From: Nostoc sp. JL33 | Lineage (GTDB): Bacteria; Cyanobacteriota; Cyanobacteriia; Cyanobacteriales; Nostocaceae | DNA: 64,000 bases | NCBI RefSeq assembly: GCF_017114985.1 | Contig: NZ_JABXKP010000077.1 | Location: 1-64,000, forward strand | Reading direction: 5' to 3' | Notes under the pieces: generated by a model | What the model was told of the DNA's origin: nothing | The model's input: the letters and a program-made list of their open reading frames with translations, nothing else | Databases searched by the model: none | In this document: positions 48,801-56,030 of the stretch, piece after piece | How the letters are laid out: each line of letters begins with the position of its first letter | Position numbering within the stretch: the stretch's first letter is position 1 | Translations under genes and position numbers: made by a program

Positions 48801-48844
48801 TTAAAAAAATTCGCGAAATTCTGAAAAAGGTAGGAGTAAATTAA
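42860..48844 (+). CDS. Ser/Thr kinase - AAA ATPase - GAF - hybrid histidine kinase
   Basis: This 1994-residue multi-domain sensor belongs to the cyanobacterial dual Ser/Thr-His kinase family. The order is: protein kinase (about 7-270; IIHKDIKPDNIVIN with D130, DFS in place of DFG), a signalling ATPase (about 300-580; Walker A SGYSGIGKS near 330, Walker B LFLDDLQWAD near 457), a long helical region (700-1290), GAF (about 1345-1495), HisKA (NMSHELRTPLNG near 1545), HATPase_c (1650-1765), REC (1788-1903; VADDRPEN, MDLLMP, FLPKPI) and a ~70-residue C-terminal domain. Two in-frame repeat insertions are visible (about residues 683-694 and 1180-1189). It is coupled to the next gene by a one-base TAATG overlap. 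Confidence 0.94.
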   Translation: MIPVLPGYNFIETLHEGVNTVIYRACKQLDQTLAIVKALKAEYPSLEELTRLRHEYKISQALVHIEGIVKSLALENHHNGLALILADFGAESLKKYISDRQLSLTEFLTIAIQLASTLTQLHQAKIIHKDIKPDNIVINPETAQVKIIDFSIASRLEKENQSISNPNLLEGTLAYMSPEQTGRMNRSIDYRTDFYSLGVTFYEMLTGSLPFNASDPLEFVHCHIAKTPIPLQEINSKIPPVVSDIVMKLLAKTAEDRYQSSLGLKADLETCLTQLQTDGEISHFLVGQLDSYSQFSIPQKLYGREIEVATLLAAFDRVSSGTTEMMLVSGYSGIGKSCLVHEVHKPIVRQRGYFISGKFDQFKRNIPFASLIQAFQDLMRQMLTETDEQIAVWKSKLIDALGSNGQVIIDVIPELERIIDSQPAVPQLGSSESQNRFNRVFQQFIHVFSQPEHPLVLFLDDLQWADSASLKLIQLIITDPDSQYLLLIGAYRDNEVSATHPLIQTLEEIQKTGAIVNNIILQLLDIAHVNQLVADTLRTEILKAKPLAELVFTKTQGNPFFLTQLLKSLYQDNLLSFDFERGFWQWDIQVIEGVNITDNVVELMVAQIQKLSAKAQNVLKFAACIGDKFSLDMLAIINKTSQSETAADLWEALQSGLVFPLNNSYKTPLVFDSEQMETENRRSPITHHASPITYKFLHDRVQQASYSLIPDDEKKQTHLKIGELLLKHTSETDIEENIFEIVNQLNIGAEFITQQPQKDRLAQLNLIAGQKAKAATAYESAVKYLNVGLELLITDSWECDYDLTLNLYVETAAVEFLNTNFERAEMLSDVVLSQAKTLLDRVQVYETKMQFYIAKNQMQAALNTGLQVLKMLGLPLSAKPPTRLTRLNLGGKRIEDLTELPEMTDPYKLAALRVLINLIPPVYIAAPELYPQVVFKMTNLCLKYGNSPLSAYTYVLYGMFLCGAFEDMDSGYQFGQLGLKLLNQFNAKEMTAKIYETFNYFIRHWKEPAINTIEPLLEGVQKGLETGDLEYASYSACFYCTHLFFIGGNLEIVIQKQAHYIALMQRTKQEFQIIYANIVRQTGLNLIKKIAEPYRLIGESFNENEMLPILINSNNYMAIYPIYVSKLILGYLFKNYDRAAEDALLAEKYEQGGRGLMYKAEHKFYSSLTLLALYPSASKSDAYGGKLRQQYFSQVVAHQKKMKQWALHSPANYQHKYDLVEAEKARVLKQDVKAIAFYDRAINGAREHGYIQEEALASELAAEFYFACGREKVANTYLNDAYYGYGCWGAKAKVKDLEKTYPQLFRISKRETVSTDVTRIISSMSENASDSLDLATVMKASQALSGEIVLGKLLAKLMTIVLENAGAQIGYLILEKSGELLIEASGAVDKNDVTVLQGIPVSTSQQLPISLINYVARTKENVVLSDATCEGKFTTDTYILTHQPKSVLCTPLIHQGKLSGILYLENNLTIGAFTSDRLEVLQLLSSQAAISIDNARLYKDLKLANTGLEAKVQERTLELQEKNVHLQKAEKTAQSANRAKSDFLANMSHELRTPLNGILGYAQILKRDKSLANSQKDGVNIIYQCGDHLLNLINDILDLSKIEARKMELHPTDFHFPEFLKGIVEICRIRAEQKSIYLIFEQITQLPIGVKADEKRLRQALINLLGNAVKFTETGGVAFKVGYEEGKIRFQVEDTGIGMASEQLEEIFLPFHQVGEHDRKAEGTGLGLAITRQLVQMMGGEIRVKSTLGKGSVFFFDLDLPEVSQYADIVKEEQRNIQGFKGYKRKVIVADDRPENRSILVKMLSPLGFEIIEAIDGQDCLNKASESNPDCILMDLLMPQMNGFETTRRIRRSPELKNVIIIGTSASVFDFDLNKSKEAGCNDFLPKPIRLTELLEKLRLHLDLEWIYEEGETEVCKSKKEENSQQSLVVPAAEEIASLLNLAMKGDLKAIVERVTQLEELDVKYAPFSLELRQLAKGFQVKKIREILKKVGVN
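44906..44941 (+). repeat. Heptamer-type repeat inside the giant kinase gene
   Basis: CCCATTA/CCCATCA-type units are translated in frame as SPITHHASPIT, just before the conserved YKFLHDRVQQASYSLI motif. They look like an STRR inserted into the coding sequence without breaking it. Confidence 0.65.
46398..46424 (+). repeat. Short interspersed repeat inside the giant kinase gene
   Basis: GCGATGCCTACGGCGGCAAG plus CTACGCC, a diverged member of the family in the TpsA genes, read in frame as SDAYGGKLR in the helical region of the kinase. Confidence 0.7.
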
Positions 48845-50364
48845 TGAATATTTCAAACATTGAAAATGGCGTTATCTTAATCGTTGATGATAACCCAACA
48901 AATTTAGGAGTGTTATTCGATTTCTTAGTTGATTCTGGCTTTCAAGTGTTGGTGGCACAGGATGGTGAGGATGCAATTGAGCAGGTCGAATATGCGCTTC
49001 CCGATCTAATTTTGCTAGATGTACTCATGCCCGGTATGGACGGGTTTGAAACTTGCCAGTACTTGAAAGCTAAAGAATCAACTAAAGACATCCCCGTGAT
49101 TTTTATGACGGCGCTTTCTGAGACGGTGGATAAGGTCAGAGGGTTGAATCTTGGGGCGGTGGATTACATCACAAAGCCGCTTCAGCATGAAGAGGTTTTA
49201 GCCCGTGTCAAAATCCATTTAAGCATCCGAAATCTGAGTAAGAGACTGCAAGAGCAAAATGTGCATTTGCAGCAGGAGATTCAAGAGCGGACTAAGGCAG
49301 AGAACGCACTCTTAAAACTCACATCTGAGTTAGAAGAACGGGTGAAAGAAAGGACGGCTGCACTTTTTCAATCTAATCAGCAGCTGCAAGGGGAAATCCA
49401 AGAACGCATTTTTACAGAGCAAGCATTGCAAGAATCAGAAGCCCGCTATCGAGAACAAGCCAATCAGCTTGAAGTTGCCTTTCGCCAACTTCAAGAAACT
49501 CAAAGCCAACTGGTTCATAGTGAAAAAATGTCCAGTCTGGGGCAATTGGTGGCGGGTGTCGCCTATGAAATTAACAATCCGATCAACTTCATCTATGGTA
49601 ATCTGACTCACGCCTATCAATATACCCAAGACTTGCTCGACCTCTTGAACCTCTATGCCAAGTCCACTCCCTCGCCGCTATCTGAAATTCAGAAGCTAAC
49701 TGAGGCCATAGATTTAGAATTTCTCAGTCAAGACTTGCCCAAATTGCTGAGTTCGATGAAGGTTGGGGCTGACCGCATCCGCGAAATTATTCAGTCATTA
49801 CGGATTTTTTCCCGCGTCGATGAAGCCCAAATGAAACCAGTAAACCTGCACGCTGGGTTAGATAGCACACTGCTGATTTTGCACAATCGGTTTAAAGTCA
49901 GCTCTAACCAACTGGGTATTCAACTCGTTAAAGAGTATGGCGACCTACCGCTTGTGGAGTGTTATGCCGGACAACTCAACCAAGTGTTTATGAATTTATT
50001 GGCGAATGCAATTGATGCTTTGGAGGAGTATGATAAGGAGCGATCGCCCCAGGAAATTTACTTTTGCCGCAGCACGATTTGGATTCGCACCGAAGTAACT
50101 GACAATGAGTTTGTGACTATTTGGATTAGCGATACTGGCCCCGGTATGACACAGGAAATACACGATCGCTTATTCGACCCTTTCTTTACGACAAAACCCG
50201 TAGGTAGAGGCACAGGTTTAGGCTTGTCGATTAGCCAGGAAATTGTTGTCTCCAAACATGGTGGTCAGATCATCTGCCTTTCAGCACCTGGGCAGGGAAC
50301 AGAGTTTATGATTAAAATTCCGATGCGATCGCACCCTCTAGAATTGGCTTTGGCGACACCGTAA
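48844..50364 (+). CDS. REC-histidine kinase hybrid with Tyr at the phospho-acceptor site
   Basis: The 506-residue protein has a receiver domain (about 8-128; LIVDDNPTN, LILLDVLMPGMDG, YITKPL), a long coiled coil (140-230), a HisKA-like region and HATPase_c (LLANAIDA, DTGPGM, GRGTGLGLSIS). The expected phospho-acceptor motif HEINNP reads YEINNP: the residue is Tyr 241 (codon TAT, one change from CAT). The receiver and ATP-binding motifs are intact. It is translationally coupled to the giant kinase and is a paralogue of the 41370 gene. It probably cannot autophosphorylate on His in the usual way and may act as a receiver-gated pseudokinase or be decaying. Confidence 0.92.
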   Translation: MNISNIENGVILIVDDNPTNLGVLFDFLVDSGFQVLVAQDGEDAIEQVEYALPDLILLDVLMPGMDGFETCQYLKAKESTKDIPVIFMTALSETVDKVRGLNLGAVDYITKPLQHEEVLARVKIHLSIRNLSKRLQEQNVHLQQEIQERTKAENALLKLTSELEERVKERTAALFQSNQQLQGEIQERIFTEQALQESEARYREQANQLEVAFRQLQETQSQLVHSEKMSSLGQLVAGVAYEINNPINFIYGNLTHAYQYTQDLLDLLNLYAKSTPSPLSEIQKLTEAIDLEFLSQDLPKLLSSMKVGADRIREIIQSLRIFSRVDEAQMKPVNLHAGLDSTLLILHNRFKVSSNQLGIQLVKEYGDLPLVECYAGQLNQVFMNLLANAIDALEEYDKERSPQEIYFCRSTIWIRTEVTDNEFVTIWISDTGPGMTQEIHDRLFDPFFTTKPVGRGTGLGLSISQEIVVSKHGGQIICLSAPGQGTEFMIKIPMRSHPLELALATP

Positions 50365-50483
50365 CATTTTGGTTGCGATTAGTTTAGCTATGAACTTGTG
50401 AAATGATGTACATAGTTAAGCCCAATAGTTCGGGGTGCTTGGCAAGTATTAAACTACTTGCTAGTACTGCCAAAGCATGTTGT

Positions 50484-50744
50484 ATGTCTAAATCTGCAAT
50501 CACCGTTACCGTTAAACTGTTCGCTGCTTATCAAGAAGCCTTTAGGGTTTCGGAACTGGTGCTGGAATTTCCCAATAGTATGCCAGTCAAAGCAGTATGC
50601 GATCGCCTCATAGCTGAACACCCCGAACTCTCACAATGGCGTGACATCACCCGTTTTGGAATTAATTTAATATTTGTCGAACCAGATACTTTACTACAAG
50701 ATGGGGATGAAGTCGTGCTGATTCCACCAGTTAGTGGCGGTTAG
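50484..50744 (+). CDS. moaD: MoaD/ThiS family sulfur-carrier protein (probable MoaD)
   Basis: From ATG 50484 the protein has 86 residues, begins with ITVTVKLFAAYQEAF, has the beta-grasp pattern and ends in the diagnostic Gly-Gly (LIPPVSGG). This C-terminus is adenylated and thiocarboxylated to supply sulfur for molybdopterin. An in-frame start at 50403 would add 27 atypical residues. No moaE or moeB is adjacent, so assignment to MoaD rather than another family member rests on sequence style. It is convergent with the acyltransferase gene. Confidence 0.8.
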   Translation: MSKSAITVTVKLFAAYQEAFRVSELVLEFPNSMPVKAVCDRLIAEHPELSQWRDITRFGINLIFVEPDTLLQDGDEVVLIPPVSGG

Positions 50745-50754
50745 GAGTTTGGAG

Positions 50755-50774
50755 AGACGCGATTAATCGCGTCT
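50755..50774. terminator. 20-bp perfect palindrome between convergent genes
   Basis: AGACGCGATTAATCGCGTCT lies between the ends of the moaD-like gene and the acyltransferase gene. It could fold into a hairpin in either transcript and act as a two-way terminator, although no T tract follows. The sequence also resembles a common dispersed cyanobacterial palindrome. Confidence 0.5.
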
Positions 50775-50806
50775 GTACAGGAGTTATGAGTTAAAGATTT
50801 ATAGCT

Positions 50807-51655
50807 TTAGGAATTAGCAGTTAGCTTTACTAGGTGATCTAACTCTTGCTGCATCTGACTAACAACTAATTCATAACATTCATTGATATAGTGGCGATCG
50901 CTGGCTGCTTCAGGGCCGTAGCGTTGAAATACAATTGGCGGACAAACCCGCGTGTATATGGGCATAGGTAATGGAATGTTGGGCAACGGGCCCATTGCTA
51001 ATCCCCAAGGCAGTCCGAGATAGATCGGAAAAACTTCTGGATCAATCCCAAGCAGCCAAGGCATCCCCCACTCATGGAGTTGCTGCACAATTTTGTAGCA
51101 GTCAGCGATCACAATCAGCGTATCGTGAGCACCCCAGGAAATTACAGGCACAATCGGTACATTTTCCCGCAATGCTAACTTGATAAATCCTTGCCGCCTC
51201 ACAAAGTAGATTTTGTTACGTAAATAATGCGGTCGGAAGACATCTTCGGCTCCACCTGGATAAACTAGCACACTAGCTCCAGAGCGCAAGGCAGTGTAAG
51301 CCATTTTCGGATGAGCTATGATTGCTCCAGCCTTGGCGGCTAGTTGCGCTAGTGGCGGGCTAACCTGCCAAGCCTTGGGATGCATCAAACCATAGACGGG
51401 TTGCTCTACACCAAATCGTCGGAACCAGTCGTACATCATCATTCCCATATCGGGAGCTGCGAGTCCCCCATTGTGCGAACCGACAAATAGGACTTTTTCT
51501 TGGGGTGGAATATTATCCCAGCCACTAGTTTGAACTCGGAAATAGTAGTGATAGAAAAAGCCCAACAGGGGCATGAGAGATTCTATGAACTTTGGATCTC
51601 GCTCATCCAAAGACCAACCGGGTTTTTTGTTTATGAGATGTTGCTTTTTTGACAT
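50807..51655 (-). CDS. Lysophospholipid-type acyltransferase (PlsC-like family)
   Basis: The 282-residue protein has the acyltransferase blocks in order: SHNGGLAAPD (about 60-69, the H-x4-D-like catalytic motif in its HNGG variant), a second block around AHPKMAYTALRSGASVLVYP, and VYPGGAEDVFRP (about 130-142). It resembles the DAGAT-like branch of the lysophospholipid acyltransferase superfamily, which transfers acyl groups to glycerolipids or related acceptors. The acceptor cannot be predicted. A moderately hydrophobic stretch near residues 25-45 suggests membrane association. It is convergent with the moaD-like gene. Confidence 0.8.
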   Translation of the reverse strand: MSKKQHLINKKPGWSLDERDPKFIESLMPLLGFFYHYYFRVQTSGWDNIPPQEKVLFVGSHNGGLAAPDMGMMMYDWFRRFGVEQPVYGLMHPKAWQVSPPLAQLAAKAGAIIAHPKMAYTALRSGASVLVYPGGAEDVFRPHYLRNKIYFVRRQGFIKLALRENVPIVPVISWGAHDTLIVIADCYKIVQQLHEWGMPWLLGIDPEVFPIYLGLPWGLAMGPLPNIPLPMPIYTRVCPPIVFQRYGPEAASDRHYINECYELVVSQMQQELDHLVKLTANS

Positions 51656-51939
51656 CGATGCATTTTAACAGGATTGGCAAAGGTCAAACAATCTTTTTTA
51701 TACCATTTTGGATTTGAGATTTGAGATTTTGGATTGTAAAACTGTCGCAATCATTTTTCAAATTGGTAAGCTGTTCCACATTTAACTTGCTCCCATTATT
51801 AGGGCGGGCTTTCCGGCCCACCCCACAAGAGTTAGGTTTAATTAGGTTATGCAATTTAGATGTTTTTCAGCTTATTAGTATAGTTTTGCGTAAAAACGTA
51901 GCGTTTTTAATGCAGGGGAATACATTAAGATTCCAAGGG

Positions 51940-52065
51940 AATGCCTTAACAATGCAAGCCAATGCATTAACAATGCAAGCCGACGCATTAACAATGCAAG
52001 CCAACGCATTAACAATGCAAGCCAATGCATTAACAATGCAAGCCAACGCATTAACAATGCAAAGG
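51940..52065 (+). repeat. 21-bp minisatellite, six units
   Basis: Six tandem copies of a 21-bp unit (consensus AATGCATTAACAATGCAAGC plus C), which differ mainly at the second to fourth bases and in the last unit. Because the unit is a multiple of three, frames stay open through the array; the plus-strand frame 51721-52098 would encode repeats of NALTMQA. No start signal or flanking protein-like sequence supports a gene. Confidence 0.85.
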
Positions 52066-52250
52066 TATTGCCAAATTAAACAAATCCTGGGGGTTTAAGT
52101 CAAGAGCTTCTAACAAGCGGCAGTATGTTAGGCTCTTGTCTTTATCCCCCTTACAAAACTTAATTACTGTCTTCGTAGGGCGAAGGAGTCCGCGTAGAGA
52201 GCCTCATTACGAATTATTTTAATTTGCTACGAATTAATGAAATGCTGTAC

Positions 52251-53447
52251 TTAGCTTTGATTGCTGTTTTGCTTCTGGTTGACTAGCCAAACAGAAAGCA
52301 GAGCGATCGCTACACCAGCCACAATAAAACAATAAATGTAGCCGAAGTTATCCACAATCCTACCGAATACTGCTGCGCCGATTCCCTGCCCAACAAACAG
52401 GTTGAAGACGAACAGCGAAACAGCAGTACCTCGTGCTTCCGGGGAAAGCTCAGTGGCTTGGGTCTGGAGGGTGCTGTGCATCATATAAAAGCCCAATCCG
52501 ATTAAAATACTCAAGGGGATAAAAAGTATCCAGTTCTGGAACAATGCGATCGCTAAGAAGCCCATAGACATCAAGGCTCCTCCCACACCCATTAAACCAA
52601 TTTCACCCAGTCGCTTAACTAACCATTTAACTGAGCGACTGTAAATCAGTCCACCCAATCCAAAACTACTGAGCATAAACCCGATCGCTACGTAAGTTAG
52701 ACTATAGCGATCGCGCAGAAATGCGCCGACGTAAGCAAAAGCCCCAAACACGCAAAAGCCTTCCACAAACACCGCTATAATCACAGTTCGAGCGATCGGT
52801 TGGGTCAATAGTTCAAAATAAGGTCGAAATGTTATCATCCCACCTACGCGATGGGGACGTTGACTATCGCTAAGGTGGCGCGTTCCCCGCGATAAAAGTC
52901 CAGCAATGGCAAGGGAGACGATCCCAAATACCAGAAAGATGTCACGCCAGCCGATATATTCTCCAAAGATGCCGCCCAGACTACCGCCGAGGATTTGACC
53001 CAACACTAGCGCACTTAAATACTTGCCGATCGCAGCTTGGCGTTTTTCATAAGGAAAGTTGTCACCAATATAAGCAAGGGTGACGGGAATCACCCCAGCA
53101 GCAACCATCCCGGTGAGAAACCGCAGCAAGGTAAGTATGACGATATTTGACACAAAGGCACAAACCGCCGTACCGACAGCAAATGCTGCCAGTGCTACTG
53201 TAATTACCTTAATTTTGCCGATGCGATCGCTTAGTGGGCCATAGACTAGCTGAAATAGCCCGTAGGGAATCGTGTATGCGGAGATAATCACCGCAGCACT
53301 GCCAACGCCCACTTTAAACTCGTCAGCAATAATGTGCAGTAGGGGGTCAATCACCCGTGCATCGGCAACTACCATAAAGGCAGCAGCGCCCAACAGTCCT
53401 AATGAGACAGGTGTTTTGCTTGGTATATCTGTTGCTAACCTACCCAC
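52251..53447 (-). CDS. MFS transporter (DHA1-like)
   Basis: The 398-residue protein has 12 predicted membrane helices. The MFS signature between helices 2 and 3 is clear: LVYGPLSDRIGKIKVI (about residues 66-81). The length and pattern fit drug/H+ antiporter family 1 efflux carriers (arabinose-efflux or Bcr/CflA-like). The substrate is unknown. It is the most downstream gene of a five-gene minus-strand run that also encodes a GST, a methyltransferase, an SDR protein and a second MFS carrier. The GST gene ends 33 bases upstream, so the two may share a transcript, possibly for detoxification and export. Confidence 0.88.
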   Translation of the reverse strand: MGRLATDIPSKTPVSLGLLGAAAFMVVADARVIDPLLHIIADEFKVGVGSAAVIISAYTIPYGLFQLVYGPLSDRIGKIKVITVALAAFAVGTAVCAFVSNIVILTLLRFLTGMVAAGVIPVTLAYIGDNFPYEKRQAAIGKYLSALVLGQILGGSLGGIFGEYIGWRDIFLVFGIVSLAIAGLLSRGTRHLSDSQRPHRVGGMITFRPYFELLTQPIARTVIIAVFVEGFCVFGAFAYVGAFLRDRYSLTYVAIGFMLSSFGLGGLIYSRSVKWLVKRLGEIGLMGVGGALMSMGFLAIALFQNWILFIPLSILIGLGFYMMHSTLQTQATELSPEARGTAVSLFVFNLFVGQGIGAAVFGRIVDNFGYIYCFIVAGVAIALLSVWLVNQKQNSNQS

Positions 53448-53479
53448 GCAATTCTCCTATTTTTTTATGCCCACAACGC

Positions 53480-54178
53480 TCAAGGCTGAATAGTCTTCGC
53501 CGACTGGTTAAATAATAAATCTCGTAACTTATCTTGATCAGGCGCTTGAGTTTTGAATGCTTCTGCTTTCTCATAGGCGCGAATTGTTGCCGGACGAGCC
53601 TTAATTGTCTCAAACCAGCGCTTGAGGTGAGGAAAATCCTCTAGATTCTGACTTTGGAGTTCATGGGGCACAATCCAGGGATAAGCAGCAATATCGGCGA
53701 TGGAATAATCAAAAGCGACAAATTCTTTATCTGCTAGTTGCTTATTCAGCACTGCATATAAGCGTCCCGTCTCATTCACATAGCGGTTAATGGCATATTC
53801 AAGCTTTTCGGGAGCATAGACGCTAAAGTGATGATTTTGTCCTGCCATTGGCCCCAGTCCTGCCACTTGCCAGAACAACCATTCTAAAACTTGAGTGCGA
53901 TTACGTAAATCTTGGGGGATTAATTTCCCGGTTTTTTCTGCTAAATATAGCAAGATTGCACCAGACTCAAATACCGAAATCGGCGCACCTCCACCGGCTG
54001 GTTCGTGGTCAACGATCGCGGGCATCCGATTGTTAGGAGAAATCTTCAGAAATTCCGGCTTAAATTGATCCCCAGCCGCAATATTGACAGGAATTATCGT
54101 ATATGGTAAGCCGACTTCTTCCAAGAAAATTGTGATTTTATGACCGTTTGGGGTTGCCCAATAGTAAAGTTCAATCAT
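53480..54178 (-). CDS. Glutathione S-transferase family protein (Ure2p/YfcG-like)
   Basis: This 232-residue protein has an N-terminal thioredoxin-like domain (1-82) with YYWATPNGHKI at the active site, where T/N replace the Ser or Tyr of classical GSTs, and the glutathione-binding SPNNRMPAIVD and FESGAILLYLAEKTG. A C-terminal helical domain (95-215) follows. The TPN motif is typical of the Nu/Ure2p-like class, whose members act as disulfide-bond reductases or peroxidases. It is encoded just upstream of the MFS gene on the minus strand. Confidence 0.9.
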   Translation of the reverse strand: MIELYYWATPNGHKITIFLEEVGLPYTIIPVNIAAGDQFKPEFLKISPNNRMPAIVDHEPAGGGAPISVFESGAILLYLAEKTGKLIPQDLRNRTQVLEWLFWQVAGLGPMAGQNHHFSVYAPEKLEYAINRYVNETGRLYAVLNKQLADKEFVAFDYSIADIAAYPWIVPHELQSQNLEDFPHLKRWFETIKARPATIRAYEKAEAFKTQAPDQDKLRDLLFNQSAKTIQP

Positions 54179-54319
54179 GGTTATTTTTCCTTATATTGAG
54201 GGTTGAAATTTAAACGCAAAGAACGCAGAAGTTTGGCTACGATTACGAATTCCGTTAGCGTTCGCGTAGCGTCTCGTAGAGAAGCGGTAGCGAGTCATCG
54301 TACTCCTGCGGAGGACAAG

Positions 54320-55141
54320 CTACGCTTTTAGCGTCTCGTAGAGAGCGTCATTACGAATTCCGAATTCCGAATTAGATTGCGGTGATTTTGCGATCGCTGC
54401 CCAAACTCTGTGGTGAACTTGAAGAATTGGTGTGGGATATTTTGCTTCGAGTAATGTCGCCAATTCTTGGTCAAATATTTCTACTTTTTCTGGTGTCAAA
54501 CTGGCCCCCACGCCAGCACTAGCACGAATTCGTCCCCGCCAATCTTCGTGCGTATAAGACACAAATACATCGTAAGAAAATGTGCGGATTTCTCGGAATC
54601 CGCCTTCGCCAATGTCTTGTAACCACAGGGGATACAATCCATTACCGCCGTCCAGATTCCACGCTGGATTATGAGCTTTGATCAGTTGTTCTGTTGCTTC
54701 AACGACATTACCTTTTAAGGGTATCCAATCAAAATGAGCGATCGCAAGCAAGCCATTTCTTCTCAATATCCGACTAATTTCCTGGACGGCACGCGGACGG
54801 TCAAACCAATGCCAACACTGTCCTGCTGTCACCACATCTGCACTTGCATCTGGTAACTCGGTATTCTCGGCAGTTGCGACTCGATAATCTACTTTGATTT
54901 GGGTAGATTCGCTTAACAGTCTCGCTTGTTCTAAAAGTGAGGCTGATGGGTCTATACCAATTACATAAGCACCTCTATCCGCAAACCCCCGCGCTAGTGT
55001 TCCTGTTCCTGTGCCAAGATCAACAATGTTCTGCCCTGGTAAACCTATACCATATTCAGACAGCTTGTTAAATAATGAACTCGGAAAGCCAGCGCGGTGT
55101 TTTGCATAATCACTAGCAGTTGCACCAAAATCAATTTTCAT
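54320..55141 (-). CDS. Class I SAM-dependent methyltransferase
   Basis: This 273-residue protein begins with the family's start region (FGATASDYAKHRAGFPSSL). The SAM-binding motif is VDLGTGTGTLARGFA (about 39-53), with the acidic motif IGIDPSASLLEQA and the later VTAGQCWHWFDRP. The substrate is unknown. The last 18 or so residues (from NSEFGIRND) are a translation of dispersed DNA repeats at 54320-54375, so the natural C-terminus has been replaced or extended. A repeat-filled gap of 141 bases separates it from the GST gene. Confidence 0.86.
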   Translation of the reverse strand: MKIDFGATASDYAKHRAGFPSSLFNKLSEYGIGLPGQNIVDLGTGTGTLARGFADRGAYVIGIDPSASLLEQARLLSESTQIKVDYRVATAENTELPDASADVVTAGQCWHWFDRPRAVQEISRILRRNGLLAIAHFDWIPLKGNVVEATEQLIKAHNPAWNLDGGNGLYPLWLQDIGEGGFREIRTFSYDVFVSYTHEDWRGRIRASAGVGASLTPEKVEIFDQELATLLEAKYPTPILQVHHRVWAAIAKSPQSNSEFGIRNDALYETLKA

Positions 55142-55175
55142 ACCTGCAAAAATCTTCTTGTAACAATTGTCTAGG

Positions 55176-55865
55176 CTAGAAGTTCTCTACCCACGGACGT
55201 AGTTCTATTTCCCATGTCCAAGCACTGCGAGGTTGGCGGAGAATACTAAGGTAAGTTTGAGCGATCGCATCCGGGTCAAGAGTACTATCAGGATTATCTG
55301 CTGGATCTTGGCGGTCTGTGGAGCGGATTGCACCATCAATCACGAAATGTGCCACATGGATATTCTTTGGTGCTAATTCCCTTGCAATACTCTGAGCCAA
55401 ACCGCGCAGTGCAAATTTACCCATTGCAAAGGGAGCAGACAGAGGATAACCCTTGACACTCGCTGAGGCTCCAGTAAAGAATATAGCACCGCCCCCAAGT
55501 TGCAAAAACCTTTTAGTAGCAGCTTGGGCTACGAGAAAGCCACCATAGGCAGTTACATCTAAGGTTTTTGCCACCTCACCAGGGTCTAGATCAACAAGAG
55601 GCCCCCGCACCCGGAAACTGGGATTGTAAACGACAATATTCGGGGAACCGACTTTATTTTCAACATCAATAAATAACTGTTCTACTTCATTTGGCTTTGA
55701 GACATCAGCAGCGAAACTAACCGCCCCAATTTCACTGCTCAATTGAGTGAGTTTTTCAATTTGGCGAGCCGCTAAAGCTACGGTGAATCCTTCTTTGGCA
55801 AATAGGCGGGCTAAAGAAGCGCTCAGTCCACTACCTGCACCGACAATTAAAGCTGTTGTTGCCAT
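55176..55865 (-). CDS. Short-chain dehydrogenase/reductase-like protein, catalytic Tyr replaced
   Basis: This 229-residue protein has an SDR Rossmann fold with the cofactor motif IVGAGSGLSASLARLF (7-22) and FAADVSKPNEV. The catalytic Ser is in TGASAS, but the Y-x-x-x-K motif reads F-A-M-G-K (APFAMGKFALRGLAQS). Without the Tyr, normal oxidoreductase chemistry is doubtful. I recall related proteins with Phe at this site, so it may be a real divergent subfamily. It lies 34 bases upstream of the methyltransferase gene on the same strand and is probably co-transcribed with it. Confidence 0.85.
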   Translation of the reverse strand: MATTALIVGAGSGLSASLARLFAKEGFTVALAARQIEKLTQLSSEIGAVSFAADVSKPNEVEQLFIDVENKVGSPNIVVYNPSFRVRGPLVDLDPGEVAKTLDVTAYGGFLVAQAATKRFLQLGGGAIFFTGASASVKGYPLSAPFAMGKFALRGLAQSIARELAPKNIHVAHFVIDGAIRSTDRQDPADNPDSTLDPDAIAQTYLSILRQPRSAWTWEIELRPWVENF

Positions 55866-56030
55866 AAATTTAATTCTCCTTGTTAGGATAAACAGTTAAG
55901 GCATTTACTTTGACCTCTCTCCAAACCTCTCTCCTAAGAGGAGAGAGGCTTTGAATCTTACTCCCCTTCCCTCTCTACGAGACGCTGCGCGAATGTAGGG
56001 AAGGGGCTGGGGTTTAGGTCTGTAAATACA

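Noticed and set aside
37601..52065. Tandem repeats at 37601-37945 and 51940-52065 as CRISPR arrays
   Set aside because: Units are contiguous with no unique spacers, and no cas genes are present.
51721..52098. 125-codon frame containing NALTMQA repeats as a gene
   Set aside because: The frame is open because the 21-bp unit is a multiple of three; flanks are not protein-like and no ribosome binding site is seen.
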